Source of the DNA: Microcoleus asticus IPMA8 | GTDB lineage: Bacteria > Cyanobacteriota > Cyanobacteriia > Cyanobacteriales > Microcoleaceae | DNA length: 64,000 nucleotides | Assembly: GCF_013179805.1 (NCBI RefSeq) | Contig: NZ_SRRZ01000013.1 | Span: 20,831 to 84,830, forward strand | Reading direction: 5' to 3' | Part shown: positions 25,306 to 34,700 of the stretch, one piece after another | Layout: each line of letters starts with the position of its first letter | How positions within the stretch are numbered: the first letter of the stretch is position 1 | The notes under the pieces: generated by a model | What the model was told of the DNA's origin: nothing | Database searches by the model: none | Seen by the model: only the letters and a program-made list of their open reading frames with translations | Made by a program: the position numbers and the translations under genes

Positions 25306-27561
25306 TTAGGCAATAGATTTTGGGTGAAAATTCCGCAATCGCAAAGCATTACTAACTACAGATACTGAACTGAAAGCCATTGCTGCACCAGCGATAATTG
25401 GATTTAGCAGCCAGCCAAACATGGGGAACAAAATGCCCGCCGCGATCGGTATTCCAGCGATGTTATAAATAAACGCAAAAAACAGATTTTCGCGGATGTT
25501 CCGCATGGTGGCGCGGGAAAGTTTAATTGCTGTAACTATACCTTGCAAATCTCCTGAAATTAAGGTAATGTCGCTGGCGGCGATCGCCACATCTGTGCCT
25601 GTGCCGATCGCAATTCCCACGTCTGCTAAGGCCAAAGCCGGTGCATCGTTAATCCCGTCTCCCACCATCGCGACAATTTTTCCTTCGCCTTGCAGGGCTT
25701 GGATTTGAGCTGCTTTTTGGTCGGGTCTAACTTCGGCAAAAACGCGAGTAATACCCACAGATTGGGCGATCGACTCCGCCGTCGCGCGGTTGTCCCCAGT
25801 CAGCATCGCCACCTCCAAACCGAGTTTTTGAAGTGCTTCCACGGCCTGCGCTGACGAGGGTTTGAGGGCATCAGCAATGCCCAGAATTGCCTCTATTTTG
25901 CCTTCTACAGCCATCCAAACAACTGTTTTGCTCGCAGCTTCCAAAGCTCTCGCGCGCAGTTCCAGATATTCAGTATCGCACCCTAGTTCCTGCATCCACC
26001 TCAGCGTTCCCAGGGCGATCGACTTTCCCTCCACAACTCCGCGCACTCCGCTTCCCGCGATCGCCTCAAAATTCTTAACATCCGTCCAATTAACCTCTTG
26101 AGAGTGAGCGTACCTCACAACAGCTTCCCCCAGAGGATGCTCCGAATTTCGCTCTACAGACGCCGCCAATTGCAGCAACTTTAACTCATTGCTGTCCGCC
26201 GTTCCTTTAATTGTCACAAAATCAGTTACAGTTGGCTTGCCTTCTGTGAGAGTTCCTGTTTTATCTAACACGATAATTTGGATTTTGTGAGCCAATTCTA
26301 AACTCTCCGCTCCTTTGATTAAAATCCCGTTTTCTGCACCTTTACCAGTTCCCACCATCACAGCAGTCGGAGTCGCCAAACCCAGAGCGCAAGGACAGGC
26401 TATAATCAGCACTTCCACCATTGTTACTGTAGCTAGAGTGAAGTTGCCAGTCGCGTTAAACCAGATAATAAAAGTAGCTAAACCGATGGCAATTACTGCG
26501 GGAACAAACCAACCAGTCACTTGGTCTGCTAACTTTTGAATCGGTGCTTTTGAACCTTGTGCGTCCTGCACCATCTTGACAATTTGAGCTAAAAATGTAT
26601 CTTTTCCAACTCTTGTCGCCCGAAACTTGAAGCTGCCAGTTTTGTTAATTGTGGCTCCGATAACTTCGTCGCCAAGCTGCTTTTTGACAGGCAAACTTTC
26701 TCCCGTAACCATTGCTTCGTCTACCGTCGAAGCACCCTCAATTACCTCTCCGTCTACGGGGATTTGCTCTCCCGGCCGCACCTGCACGATGTCGCCAATT
26801 TCCACTTGGGCGATCGGCACTTCCAACTCTTGCCCGTTGCGAATTATCCGAGCAGTTTTTGCTTGCAAACCCATGAGTTTGCGAATTGCCTCCGAAGTCT
26901 CTCCCTTCGCCCGATTTTCTAGGGTTTTTCCCAACAAAATTAAGGCGATAACGCTAGCGGCAACTTCGTAGTAAACGCCAGGAGTCAAACCTTGGGCGGT
27001 GAATAAACCAGGAAAAAATGTCACAAATACAGAATAAAAGTAAGCAGCACTCGTACCCAAAGCAATCAGGGTATCCATTGTTGCTACACGCCGTTTGAGG
27101 GATTTCCAAGCTCCCACATAAAACGATTTGCCGCACCAAAATTGTACGGGTGAGGTCAGCACTAATTGCAGCCAAAAATTGTGCAGCCACGCGGGAATAA
27201 ATGGCAGGTGCAAGCCCGTCATCGCCGGAATAGCACCCACAACCAGCAGGATGCTGATGATACCTGCTGTCCAGAGTTTCCGCTGCAAGGTTTGAGATTC
27301 CGATTTGCGATCGGCTTGTTCGGAATCATCCTCTGTGGCAGCCATTTCTGGAAGTGGCAAAGCTTGGTATCCCGCTGCATCAACAGCCGATTGAATTGTT
27401 TCTAAGTTGGTTTGCTTGGAGTCGTATCGGATGGTTGCTTGTTCCATCCCAAAATTGACATGACACTCAATTACGCCGGGAACCGATTGAATTGCTTGTT
27501 CGATAGAGGAAGCACAAGAAGCACAACTCATGCCCCGCAATTTAAGTGTGAGATTGTCCAT
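25306..27561 (-). CDS. copA: Copper-translocating P1B-type ATPase
   Basis: A 751-residue pump. One N-terminal HMA domain with Cys13 and Cys16 (GMSCASC) binds Cu(I). The membrane metal site CPC is in ACPCALGLATP near residue 390, the phosphorylated Asp in DKTGTLTEG near 432, HP-type Ser-Glu-His-Pro in RNSEHPLGEAV, and the hinge in VGDGINDAPALA. These define the Cu(I)/Ag(I) subgroup. In cyanobacteria the homologues are CtaA (import to thylakoid supply) and PacS (thylakoid); which one this is cannot be told from sequence alone. A ribosome site (AGGAG) precedes ATG. It is followed by the cupredoxin gene and preceded, 165 bases upstream on the same strand, by the HMA chaperone gene. Confidence 0.93.
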   Translation of the reverse strand: MDNLTLKLRGMSCASCASSIEQAIQSVPGVIECHVNFGMEQATIRYDSKQTNLETIQSAVDAAGYQALPLPEMAATEDDSEQADRKSESQTLQRKLWTAGIISILLVVGAIPAMTGLHLPFIPAWLHNFWLQLVLTSPVQFWCGKSFYVGAWKSLKRRVATMDTLIALGTSAAYFYSVFVTFFPGLFTAQGLTPGVYYEVAASVIALILLGKTLENRAKGETSEAIRKLMGLQAKTARIIRNGQELEVPIAQVEIGDIVQVRPGEQIPVDGEVIEGASTVDEAMVTGESLPVKKQLGDEVIGATINKTGSFKFRATRVGKDTFLAQIVKMVQDAQGSKAPIQKLADQVTGWFVPAVIAIGLATFIIWFNATGNFTLATVTMVEVLIIACPCALGLATPTAVMVGTGKGAENGILIKGAESLELAHKIQIIVLDKTGTLTEGKPTVTDFVTIKGTADSNELKLLQLAASVERNSEHPLGEAVVRYAHSQEVNWTDVKNFEAIAGSGVRGVVEGKSIALGTLRWMQELGCDTEYLELRARALEAASKTVVWMAVEGKIEAILGIADALKPSSAQAVEALQKLGLEVAMLTGDNRATAESIAQSVGITRVFAEVRPDQKAAQIQALQGEGKIVAMVGDGINDAPALALADVGIAIGTGTDVAIAASDITLISGDLQGIVTAIKLSRATMRNIRENLFFAFIYNIAGIPIAAGILFPMFGWLLNPIIAGAAMAFSSVSVVSNALRLRNFHPKSIA

Positions 27562-27701
27562 ATATGCACTCCTAAGTTATAAAGTTACCTTCTGTCTTCA
27601 AATGACCTCGCCTAAATACGGATAACGTGCGACGTACTCCTGTCGTGGAGAATCAAAAATTTTAGACTCTTGTTAAATCTCCCAGATTCAAAGCTGCAAG
27701 T

Positions 27702-27734
27702 AAATCTAAAATCTAAAATCTAAAATCTAAAATT
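27702..27734. repeat. TTTTAGA heptamer array (copy 1) overlapping the chaperone stop codon
   Basis: Four and a half units of the 7-mer (read TCTAAAA on the plus strand). The TAG of the HMA chaperone gene (plus 27727-27729) is formed by the repeat itself. Same unit as at 40349, 55951, 62181 and 63796. Confidence 0.9.
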
Positions 27735-27927
27735 GACTTGCTGGATAGCCAGCAGATGCGATCGCTTTTCTAACTTCACTTTCCGGCTTTGCGGTTTGAA
27801 TTGTGACCAATTTTGTCTTGAGATCCGCCTCAACCGTGGAGGCTGAGTCAATGTCTTGGACTGCTTTTGCGATCGTAGTCGCACAAGCAGAACAAGCCAT
27901 CTTAGGAACTTTTAGCTGTAAAGTCAT
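27727..27927 (-). CDS. copZ: Copper chaperone, HMA domain (CopZ/Atx1-like)
   Basis: A 66-residue single HMA domain with the MACSAC motif (Cys12, Cys15) and the beta-alpha-beta-beta-alpha-beta length of Atx1. It passes Cu(I) to the N-terminal HMA domain of the ATPase. I take the ATG at 27927, which has GAGG eight bases upstream; the frame extends 11 codons further without support. The last residue and the stop fall in a heptamer repeat, so the C-terminus may have been altered by the repeat. Upstream is a MerR-type promoter, suggesting induction by metal through a regulator that is not in this window. Confidence 0.9.
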   Translation of the reverse strand: MTLQLKVPKMACSACATTIAKAVQDIDSASTVEADLKTKLVTIQTAKPESEVRKAIASAGYPASQF

Positions 27928-27976
27928 AATTTGAACCTCAGCAGAAACTACTCTGCTCAATCAATGAATTAACTCC

Positions 27977-28008
27977 ATTGTAAAGTCTCCAGTAGGCAGG
28001 AGAGTCAA
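27977..28008 (-). promoter_or_regulatory. MerR-type promoter with 20-bp spacer before copZ
   Basis: On the minus strand TTGACT (-35) and TACAAT (-10) are separated by 20 bases, too long for normal sigma-70 use. The spacer holds the dyad ACTCTCC-N8-GGAGACT (arms match at 6 of 7 positions). An over-long spacer with a central dyad is the defining architecture of MerR/CueR/ZntR-regulated promoters. The start point would fall about 40 bases before the chaperone ATG. Confidence 0.75.
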
Positions 28009-28182
28009 GGGGAATTGCAAAATAAATCAGGAATTATGAAAAAAGTGGTTTGACACGCTACCCATAGGGGTAAGGCGCGCACTCTGCACCCTACCTAATT
28101 ACGTTCAAGAGAGTTCTGTAAATCTTAACTTTGAGTGCGAGCGGCTACATAGTAATAATTCTTTACAAGTCCGATTAAAAAA

Positions 28183-28199
28183 TTTCATCCTAATTTCAT
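28183..28199 (+). promoter_or_regulatory. CopR-type direct repeat before the DUF305 gene
   Basis: TTTCAT-CCTAA-TTTCAT, ending 50 bases before the ATG. The two hexamers are 11 bases apart, so they lie on one helix face, as for PhoB/OmpR-family regulators. Synechocystis CopR is known to use TTTCAT direct repeats. Identical hexamers and spacing occur before the adaptor and copR genes. The GTGAAA a few bases downstream may be a third, inverted half-site. Confidence 0.78.
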
Positions 28200-28249
28200 T
28201 TATATGTGAAAAGCTGAAGATAAATGGCAGTTTTAAGGATATAAGCTCT

Positions 28250-28969
28250 ATGAAACAAATTTCATTAAAAACAGGCTTTGCAGCGCTGATATTGACCGCC
28301 ACAGCCGCTTTAACCAGTGGAGTGCTTGCAGCTTGTTCCAAAGCCCCTTCCAGCGAAACTCAAGCCCCTAATGTTACGGCTGCAACCGCAGCAAACAACA
28401 AGCAAGACGCGGCACAAGGCGGCGGCATGGGTGGGATGAATCATGGCATGAATCACAATATGTCAATGGATTTAGGCCCTGCTGATGCCGACTACGATTT
28501 GCGATTTATTGATGGGATGACAGTACACCATCAAGGTGCTGTAAACATGGCAAAAGAGATGCTGAATAAATCAAAACGCCCCGAAATGAAAAAACTAGCA
28601 AATAACATAATTGCTGCTCAGAACCGCGAAATCAATCAAATGAAAGAGTGGCGAAAAACTTGGTATCCCAAAGCCAGCAGTACGCCGATGGCTTATCACG
28701 CTCAAATGGGTCACATGATGCCAATGACTCCCGAACAAATGCAAAGCATGATGATGAGCATGGATTTAGGTGCTGCTGACGACCAGTTTGATTTGCGGTT
28801 TATCAATGCGATGATTCCTCACCACGAGGGAGCTTTAGTGATGGCTGAAGATGCTTTGAAGAAGTCAAAACGGCCGGAAATGAAGAAATTGTCTCAAGAA
28901 ATTCTGAGTTCGCAAAAGCAAGAAATTGAGCAAATGAAAAAGTGGCGGCAAGCTTGGTACAAACAGTAA
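28250..28969 (+). CDS. copM: DUF305 copper-binding lipoprotein (CopM-like), two tandem domains
   Basis: A 239-residue exported protein. The signal peptide ends in a lipobox (VLAAC), followed by a low-complexity linker rich in Gly, Met and His (GGMGGMNHGMNHNMSMD), a likely metal-binding stretch. Two DUF305 copies follow, each starting Asp-x-x-Phe/Leu-Arg-Phe-Ile with a His-His-x-Gly motif (TVHHQG and IPHHEG) and ending Gln-Met-Lys-x-Trp-Arg. CopM of Synechocystis is a DUF305 protein that binds copper outside the cytoplasm and is induced through CopRS. The CopR-type repeat directly upstream and the RND genes downstream support the same role here. The 3' end has a decayed partial copy downstream. 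Confidence 0.88.
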   Translation: MKQISLKTGFAALILTATAALTSGVLAACSKAPSSETQAPNVTAATAANNKQDAAQGGGMGGMNHGMNHNMSMDLGPADADYDLRFIDGMTVHHQGAVNMAKEMLNKSKRPEMKKLANNIIAAQNREINQMKEWRKTWYPKASSTPMAYHAQMGHMMPMTPEQMQSMMMSMDLGAADDQFDLRFINAMIPHHEGALVMAEDALKKSKRPEMKKLSQEILSSQKQEIEQMKKWRQAWYKQ

Positions 28970-29057
28970 TTTAGCTCACCTCAACAAAACGTGACCCAAA
29001 TCCTGAAAATGAGTGACATTAATCACAGTAGCTCAAGAGTTCCGAAAATACTTGCTT

Positions 29058-29124
29058 CACAAAAGCAAGAAATTGAGCAAATGAAAAAGTGGCGACAACT
29101 TTGGTAGACAAAGTAATGTAGCTC
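29058..29124 (+). pseudogene. Decayed copy of the 3' end of the DUF305 gene
   Basis: About 59 of 67 bases match the last 59 coding bases and first downstream bases of the DUF305 gene (28911-28977), shifted by exactly 147 bases. The remnant encodes QKQEIEQMKKWRQLW and then a stop. There is no start or upstream domain. It records a partial tandem duplication, or the ruin of a third DUF305 domain. Confidence 0.8.
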
Positions 29125-29182
29125 GACTGTGGCTGTCAGCATTTGTTTGACTCCATCTCAGTTTCATGAGATTACCTACACA

Positions 29183-29277
29183 TACTGTAGATAATTGAGC
29201 CGCCCTACATCTAAAGTAGTAGAAAGTTACGTAAGAATACTGTAGACAATGGAGCGGCCCTACATCTAAAGTAGTAG
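29183..29277. repeat. Two 40-bp direct repeats, 55-bp period
   Basis: TACTGTAGATAATTGAGCCG and TACTGTAGACAATGGAGCGG each begin a 40-base unit that ends ACATCTAAAGTAGTAG. The gap of ~350 bases between the DUF305 and the next small gene holds only this repeat and the decayed DUF305 tail. Confidence 0.8.
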
Positions 29278-29316
29278 TAGATAAGTCAGCAAAATGCTAT
29301 ATAGACGGGGTACTTT

Positions 29317-29514
29317 ATGATCTTGAACAGCTTGGAATTAAACACAACTTATAAATCAAATACGGCCGTAGAAGAGCTAGTGAGCGCATTAACAAACGAA
29401 ATTGAAGCGCAAGCAGAGATAAAAAAACCGGAAAAAAATTTACAGCAAAATCGCCTGTCATTAGGCGAAACTTATCTTCGTATTTTAGAAACCGGTGGAC
29501 ATCTGGGCTGCTGA
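29317..29514 (+). CDS. Small hypothetical protein
   Basis: A 65-residue hydrophilic, mostly helical open frame (TAVEELVSALTNEIEAQAEI ... LSLGETYLRILETGG). No ribosome site is evident and I recognise no family. The amino-acid composition looks like a real cyanobacterial protein, and the frame ends eight bases before the second CopR-type site. The opposite strand is also open, so the evidence is weak. Confidence 0.4.
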   Translation: MILNSLELNTTYKSNTAVEELVSALTNEIEAQAEIKKPEKNLQQNRLSLGETYLRILETGGHLGC

Positions 29515-29521
29515 TGCGAAA

Positions 29522-29538
29522 TTTCATCCTAATTTCAT
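29522..29538 (+). promoter_or_regulatory. CopR-type direct repeat before the RND adaptor gene
   Basis: TTTCAT-CCTAA-TTTCAT, identical over all 17 bases to the site at 28183, and again followed by GTGAAA. It lies 170 bases before the preferred adaptor start. Confidence 0.78.
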
Positions 29539-29707
29539 TTGACGGTGAAATACTAGGTTGAGTAGAGCATTTCTAGCTCTCGGTCATTGCTTAGCGGTCG
29601 CTTCTTGGAAAATGCTAATAAGTAGCTTTACTTAAGTGGTATCACTTACTTACCTTGGCAAAATACCAACCGTTAAACCTGTGGCACTCAACCTGATTTC
29701 AAGGACA

Positions 29708-31663
29708 ATGCCAACGATGATATTTCATAAATATGCTCAGTCTCCGGCAATTATTAGCAGCTTTTCTGGAATTTTGTTCAGCCTAATTTTGCTAACTTCT
29801 CCCGCCGCAGTTTTTGCCCACGCTGGCCACGGAAATGAATTTCACCAAAGCAGCGAAACACCTCAAAGTCCTGCTGCTATTTCTGTGGATGCCGAAACAG
29901 CAAAACGGTTAGGAATTAAAATCTCCCCTGCCGCCCGCCAGAGACTAGATATCGGCATCAAAACCACAGGACAAATTGAAACTTTGCCGAACCAAAAAGT
30001 AGAAGTGACGGCTCCTGTTGCTGGCAAAGTAGTAGAGTTACTGGTGAAGCCTGGGGACAAAGTATCAAAAAGTCAACCCGTTGCGGTTTTATCGAGTTCA
30101 GAATTAGGACAATTGCGGGTTGAATCTCTCTCGAAACGTGCCGAAGCTGAGGCAGATTTGCAGCAGGCGGAAGGAGATTTCAAACTAGCACGAGAAAATT
30201 ACGATCGCCAACTTCAAATATCCGCAGCAGAAATCGCCCAAGCCCAAACCCAATTGGCAGCGGTAACTAAGCAGTACCAGCAAGAACAAGAATTAGTAAA
30301 CAAGCGTTCCGTGGTGCAAGCCGCTCAAGAAAACTATCAGCGTCAAGTTGAAATAGCGCAAGCAGAAATAGCGCGGGCAGAAACTGAACTGACTGTGGCT
30401 AAAGAACAGTTCGATCGCGACAAAGAATTAGCGGCATCAGGGGCGATCGCGCGGCGCACAATGCTGGAATCGCAAGCCCATTTCGCCGAAGCAAAAGCCA
30501 CTGTTGCTAAAGCAAAAAGCCGTCCTGAAGTTATCAAAGCCCAAACCGAAATTAAACAAGCCGAAGTAGACCTGCCGATGCGGGAATTGCGCGAATCTCA
30601 AGGCAGAGTAGCGGAAGCAAAAGCTCAACTTACCAGAGCTCAGAGTCGCCGGGAAGTCCTAGAAGCCGAGAACCAACTCAAACGCGGCAAAACTGCCGTC
30701 GAAGTCGCTCAGTCGCGCATTCGCTTGGCTGACGCAGCCTATCAAGCGCGGCTGCAACAATTAGGAACGGTTGCCAACGATCGAGGACTCGTTACCGTAG
30801 TTGCTCCGATTTCCGGGACGGTAGCCGATCGCGAAATCACCCCAGGAGAGTCAGTAAACGCTGAAAAACCGTTGATGAGTCTGTTAAATGACAGTCGCGT
30901 TTTTGCCACAGCAAATATTTACGAAAAAGACCTGAATCAAGTAAAACAGGGTCAGGAAGTCAGGGTAAAAGTTGCTAATTTACCCCATCGCACTTTCAAT
31001 GGAAAAATCGCCTTAATTGGGTCATCCGTGGAAGGAGAAACGCGGGTTGTGCCGGTGAAAGCAGAACTAGATAATATTAACGGCGAATTAAAGCCCGGAC
31101 TGTTTGCGGAGTTGGAGATTTTAACCGACAAAACTGCAACAAATATTTTAGCAATTCCGAGTGCGGCGGTAGTGGATGTTAGCGGTAAAAAAACCGTTTA
31201 CGTCCAAAATGGCAATGCTTATCAAGCGGTTGAAATTGAACTCGGTCAAACTGCCGGAGATTTAGTTGAAGTGAAGAGGGGTTTATTCGAGGGAGATTTG
31301 ATAGTAACGCAGCGAGCACCTCAACTTTACGCACAATCTTTGCGGGGCGGCAGCAAGCCCTCAAAAGACGAGGCAAAAAAAGAGGCATCTCCAAAGGTAA
31401 CAGAGGTTAATTTGAATAATTTACCCGTGTCTTTATGGTGGGCGGGAATAGGGGGAGGAGTTGCGATCGCATCCCTGACTTTCACAGCCGGCGTGTTGTG
31501 GGGAAATCGGCGCAAATTGCCAGCAATAGCAGCGGATTCTGGAAACTATGCCGCCAACAATAGTTTTTCCGCCTCTGCACCGGCGTTGCAAAATGAACTG
31601 CTGTTACACAATGACAACCATCACCTTAAAACTCAAGAGGCAGAAGTCAAGAGTTTGAAGTAA
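29708..31663 (+). CDS. RND efflux periplasmic adaptor (HlyD/CusB family)
   Basis: 651 residues from the ATG with AGG five bases upstream; a GTG 24 codons earlier lacks support. A signal/anchor segment (ILFSLILLTSPAAVFA) is followed by a His-containing mature start (HAGHGNEFH). Then come a lipoyl half (VTAPVAGKVVELLVKPGDKV), a very long alpha-hairpin rich in Gln/Ala/Glu with internal near-repeats (AEIAQAQTQL, AEIARAETEL), the second lipoyl half (VVAPISGTVADREITPGESV) and beta-barrel domains. A further hydrophobic helix lies near 590-615, unusual for an adaptor. It joins the RND pump to an outer-membrane channel. It corresponds in position to CopB of Synechocystis copBAC. Confidence 0.88.
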   Translation: MPTMIFHKYAQSPAIISSFSGILFSLILLTSPAAVFAHAGHGNEFHQSSETPQSPAAISVDAETAKRLGIKISPAARQRLDIGIKTTGQIETLPNQKVEVTAPVAGKVVELLVKPGDKVSKSQPVAVLSSSELGQLRVESLSKRAEAEADLQQAEGDFKLARENYDRQLQISAAEIAQAQTQLAAVTKQYQQEQELVNKRSVVQAAQENYQRQVEIAQAEIARAETELTVAKEQFDRDKELAASGAIARRTMLESQAHFAEAKATVAKAKSRPEVIKAQTEIKQAEVDLPMRELRESQGRVAEAKAQLTRAQSRREVLEAENQLKRGKTAVEVAQSRIRLADAAYQARLQQLGTVANDRGLVTVVAPISGTVADREITPGESVNAEKPLMSLLNDSRVFATANIYEKDLNQVKQGQEVRVKVANLPHRTFNGKIALIGSSVEGETRVVPVKAELDNINGELKPGLFAELEILTDKTATNILAIPSAAVVDVSGKKTVYVQNGNAYQAVEIELGQTAGDLVEVKRGLFEGDLIVTQRAPQLYAQSLRGGSKPSKDEAKKEASPKVTEVNLNNLPVSLWWAGIGGGVAIASLTFTAGVLWGNRRKLPAIAADSGNYAANNSFSASAPALQNELLLHNDNHHLKTQEAEVKSLK

Positions 31664-31728
31664 ACAATTGTTTGAATAGAGCAACTAAATTTGCCGAAGT
31701 ATGTATCTATTAACTCAAAGCTAATAAA

Positions 31729-34700
31729 ATGTTCAGCAGTATTCTTAGATGGGTAATTAATCGCCGCTGGCTAGTTGTGATCGCCACCATTATTGTTAGT
31801 CTTTGGACATCTTATATCATCCCTCAAATGTCGCTTGATGTCTTCCCTCCTTTTGCACCCCCGCAGGTGGAAATTCAAACCGAAGCACCGGGACTCGCGC
31901 CGGAAGAAATCGAGTCTTTAGTAACACTGCCGATCGAAAGTGCAATTAATGGAACTCCTGGGGTGACAGCAGTGCGATCGTCTTCGGCTGTGGGCCTTTC
32001 TGCGGTTAAGGTAATCTTTGATTGGGGAACAGAAATTTATCAAGCGCGGCAGTTGATAACAGAACGGTTGCAGCAAGCTCAAAGCAAACTTCCGGCTGGG
32101 GTAGAAATACCGCAAATTTCTCCGACAACTTCTCCTGTGGGCACTGTTATTACCTATGCTTTTACGTCAGAAACTACTCCTTTGATGGAAGTGCGCCGTC
32201 TGGTTGATTGGCAAGTCACAAATCGGCTTTTGGCAGTGACTGGCGTTGCTCAAGTGGTGGCTTACGGTGGCGACGAAAGGCAGTATCAAGTATTAGTAGA
32301 ACCTGCCAAGTTGAAAGCTTTTAATGTGTCGTTGCAGCAAGTAGCTGAAGCGACGGCGGCTGCGAATGTTAACGCGCCGGGGGGGTATTTAATTACGCCG
32401 GATCGAGAAACTTTAATCCGGGGGGTGGGGCGGATTGAGTCTCTGGAAGATTTGCAGCAATCTGCGATCGCCTCTCGCCACGGAACGCCCGTCAGAATTG
32501 GTGATGTAGCTGATGTCAAGATTGGTGCTGCAATCAAGCGGGGCGATGGCAGTTTTAACGGCAAAAAAGCTGTGATTGTGATGGTAAACAGACAGCCAGT
32601 TGCTGATACTCCGACAGTAACTAAAGCGGTTGAGGCGGCAATGGCTGAGGTGCAGCAAGCTCTGCCCAAAGATATTAAAGTTACTGTGACTTTTCGACAG
32701 GAAGAATATATTAATTCCTCGGTGGAGAATGTGCGATCGGCTTTAGTTGAAGGCAGCATCATTGTCACCCTTATTCTCATCCCGTTTTTGATGAATTGGC
32801 GCACTCTGGCGGTTGTTTTGCTGGATTTCTTTCTGACTTGGCTGTTGGCGCTGCTGGCGATGTATTGGCTGGGGCTGGGGCTGAATACGATGACTTTGGG
32901 GGGTTTGTCGGTGGCGATAGGCACTGCGATCGACGATGCGATCGTCTATGCGGAAAATACCTACCGCAACTTGAGAGAAAATACGTCTTCTCTTCATCCG
33001 CGTCCGGTGATGGATGTGATTTTTGACGGCAGTCAGGAGGTGCGCGATTCGTTAATTGGAGCGACTGTTATTGGCATTGTGGTGTTTTCGCCTATTTTTA
33101 CTTTGCCCGGTGTAGAAGGTCGGATTTTTACGCCGATGGGGATCACTTATCTGGTAGTTGTTGTGATTTCTAGTCTGGAATCGCTGTTAATATCTCCGGC
33201 CCTTTGCGCTATCTTGTTGCCTAACAAACGCATGAGCGCTGCGGAACCTTGGCTGCCGAGATTTTGCAAGAAAATATATCATTTTTTGATAAAATTCTCA
33301 ATGCGTTATTCGGGAATAATTTTAGCTTTTGCTGCTGCTAGTATGGTGGCGGCATTAATTATTTTGCCATCCTTTGGACGGGTGTTTTTGCCGGAGTTTC
33401 AGGAGCAAACTTTGGTGAATACTATTCAGCTTTATCCGGGGGTGTCTTTGGAGACAACAGATAGCGCGGCTTTTGCTATTGAAGATGCACTTAAGGATGA
33501 TAGCAGGTTTGAATACGTGCAAGTGCGATCGGGCAGAGCTCCGGGAGATGCTGATGCTGCGGGAGTCAATTTAGCTCACATCGATATCGGTTTGAGCGAG
33601 GAAGGGATGAAAAACAGGCCGAAAACTTTGGAGTCGCTGCGGCAAGAATTTGCTAAATTGCCGGGAGTTGCACCCAATATCGGCGGTTTTATTTCTCACC
33701 GGATGGATGAGGTTTTATCTGGTGTCAGAAGTGAGATTGCTGTTAAAATCTTTGGCCCGGATCTGGATCAACTTCGCAGCATCGGTGCCAAAGTTGAAGA
33801 GCAAATGAAAACAGTTGAGGGAATTGTGGATTTGCAACTCGAACCGCAGGTGCCAGTGCAACAAATTCAAATTAAGTTTAACCGCCAAGCTGCGGGTAGA
33901 TACGGTTTGAAAATCGGAGAGCTTTCTGAAATAATAGAGACAGCTTTAAACGGCAAGGTTGTTTCTCAAGTTTTGGAGGTGCAGCAAACTTTTGACTTAG
34001 TTGTTTGGTTGCAGCCTGAAGCTCGAAATAACTTAGAAACTATTCAGAATTTGTTGGTTGATACTCCGAGCGGCAACAAAATTCCTCTGGCCCAAGTTGC
34101 TACTGTAAAATACGGTACGGGCCCAAATACGATTAATCGCGAGAATGTTTCTCGCTTGATTGTGGCGGCGGCGAATGCTAAAAGTAGGGATTTGCGATCG
34201 GTTGTGAATGAAATTCAAGCTAAAGTAAAACGAGAGGTGCAGTTGCCTTTTGGCTATTTTATCCAGTACGGCGGTCAATTTGAAGCTGAGCAAAGAGCTT
34301 CGCAAAATATTATCATATTTAGTGCGATCGCCTTTTTGGTAATTACAGTATTGATGTACTTGTCCGTCAAGTCGATCGCTTCAACTGCTATGATTATGAT
34401 TAATTTGCCGATCGGATTAGTGGGAGGAGTAATTTCTGTAGCTTTGACGGGCGGTATAATTTCCGTAGCTTCCCTGGTTGGCTTTGTCACATTATTCGGC
34501 GTTGCTACCCGCAACGGCTTGTTATTAGTAGACAATTACAACTCTAAGTTTGCCGAAGGACTGCCTTTTAAGGAAGCAATTATTCAAGGCTCGATGGAAC
34601 GGCTCAACGCCATCCTCATGACTGCTTTAACTTCAGCTTTGGGTTTAGCACCTTTAGTCTTAAAAGGCGGGGCGGGCAAAGAAATCCTGCAACCGCTATC

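Noticed and set aside
27702..27734. Heptamer arrays as CRISPR repeats
   Set aside because: Units are 7 bases, contiguous and without spacers.
29315..29527. Minus-strand frame opposite the 65-residue gene
   Set aside because: It has no ribosome site and would run through the CopR-type site; the plus frame has a more protein-like composition.
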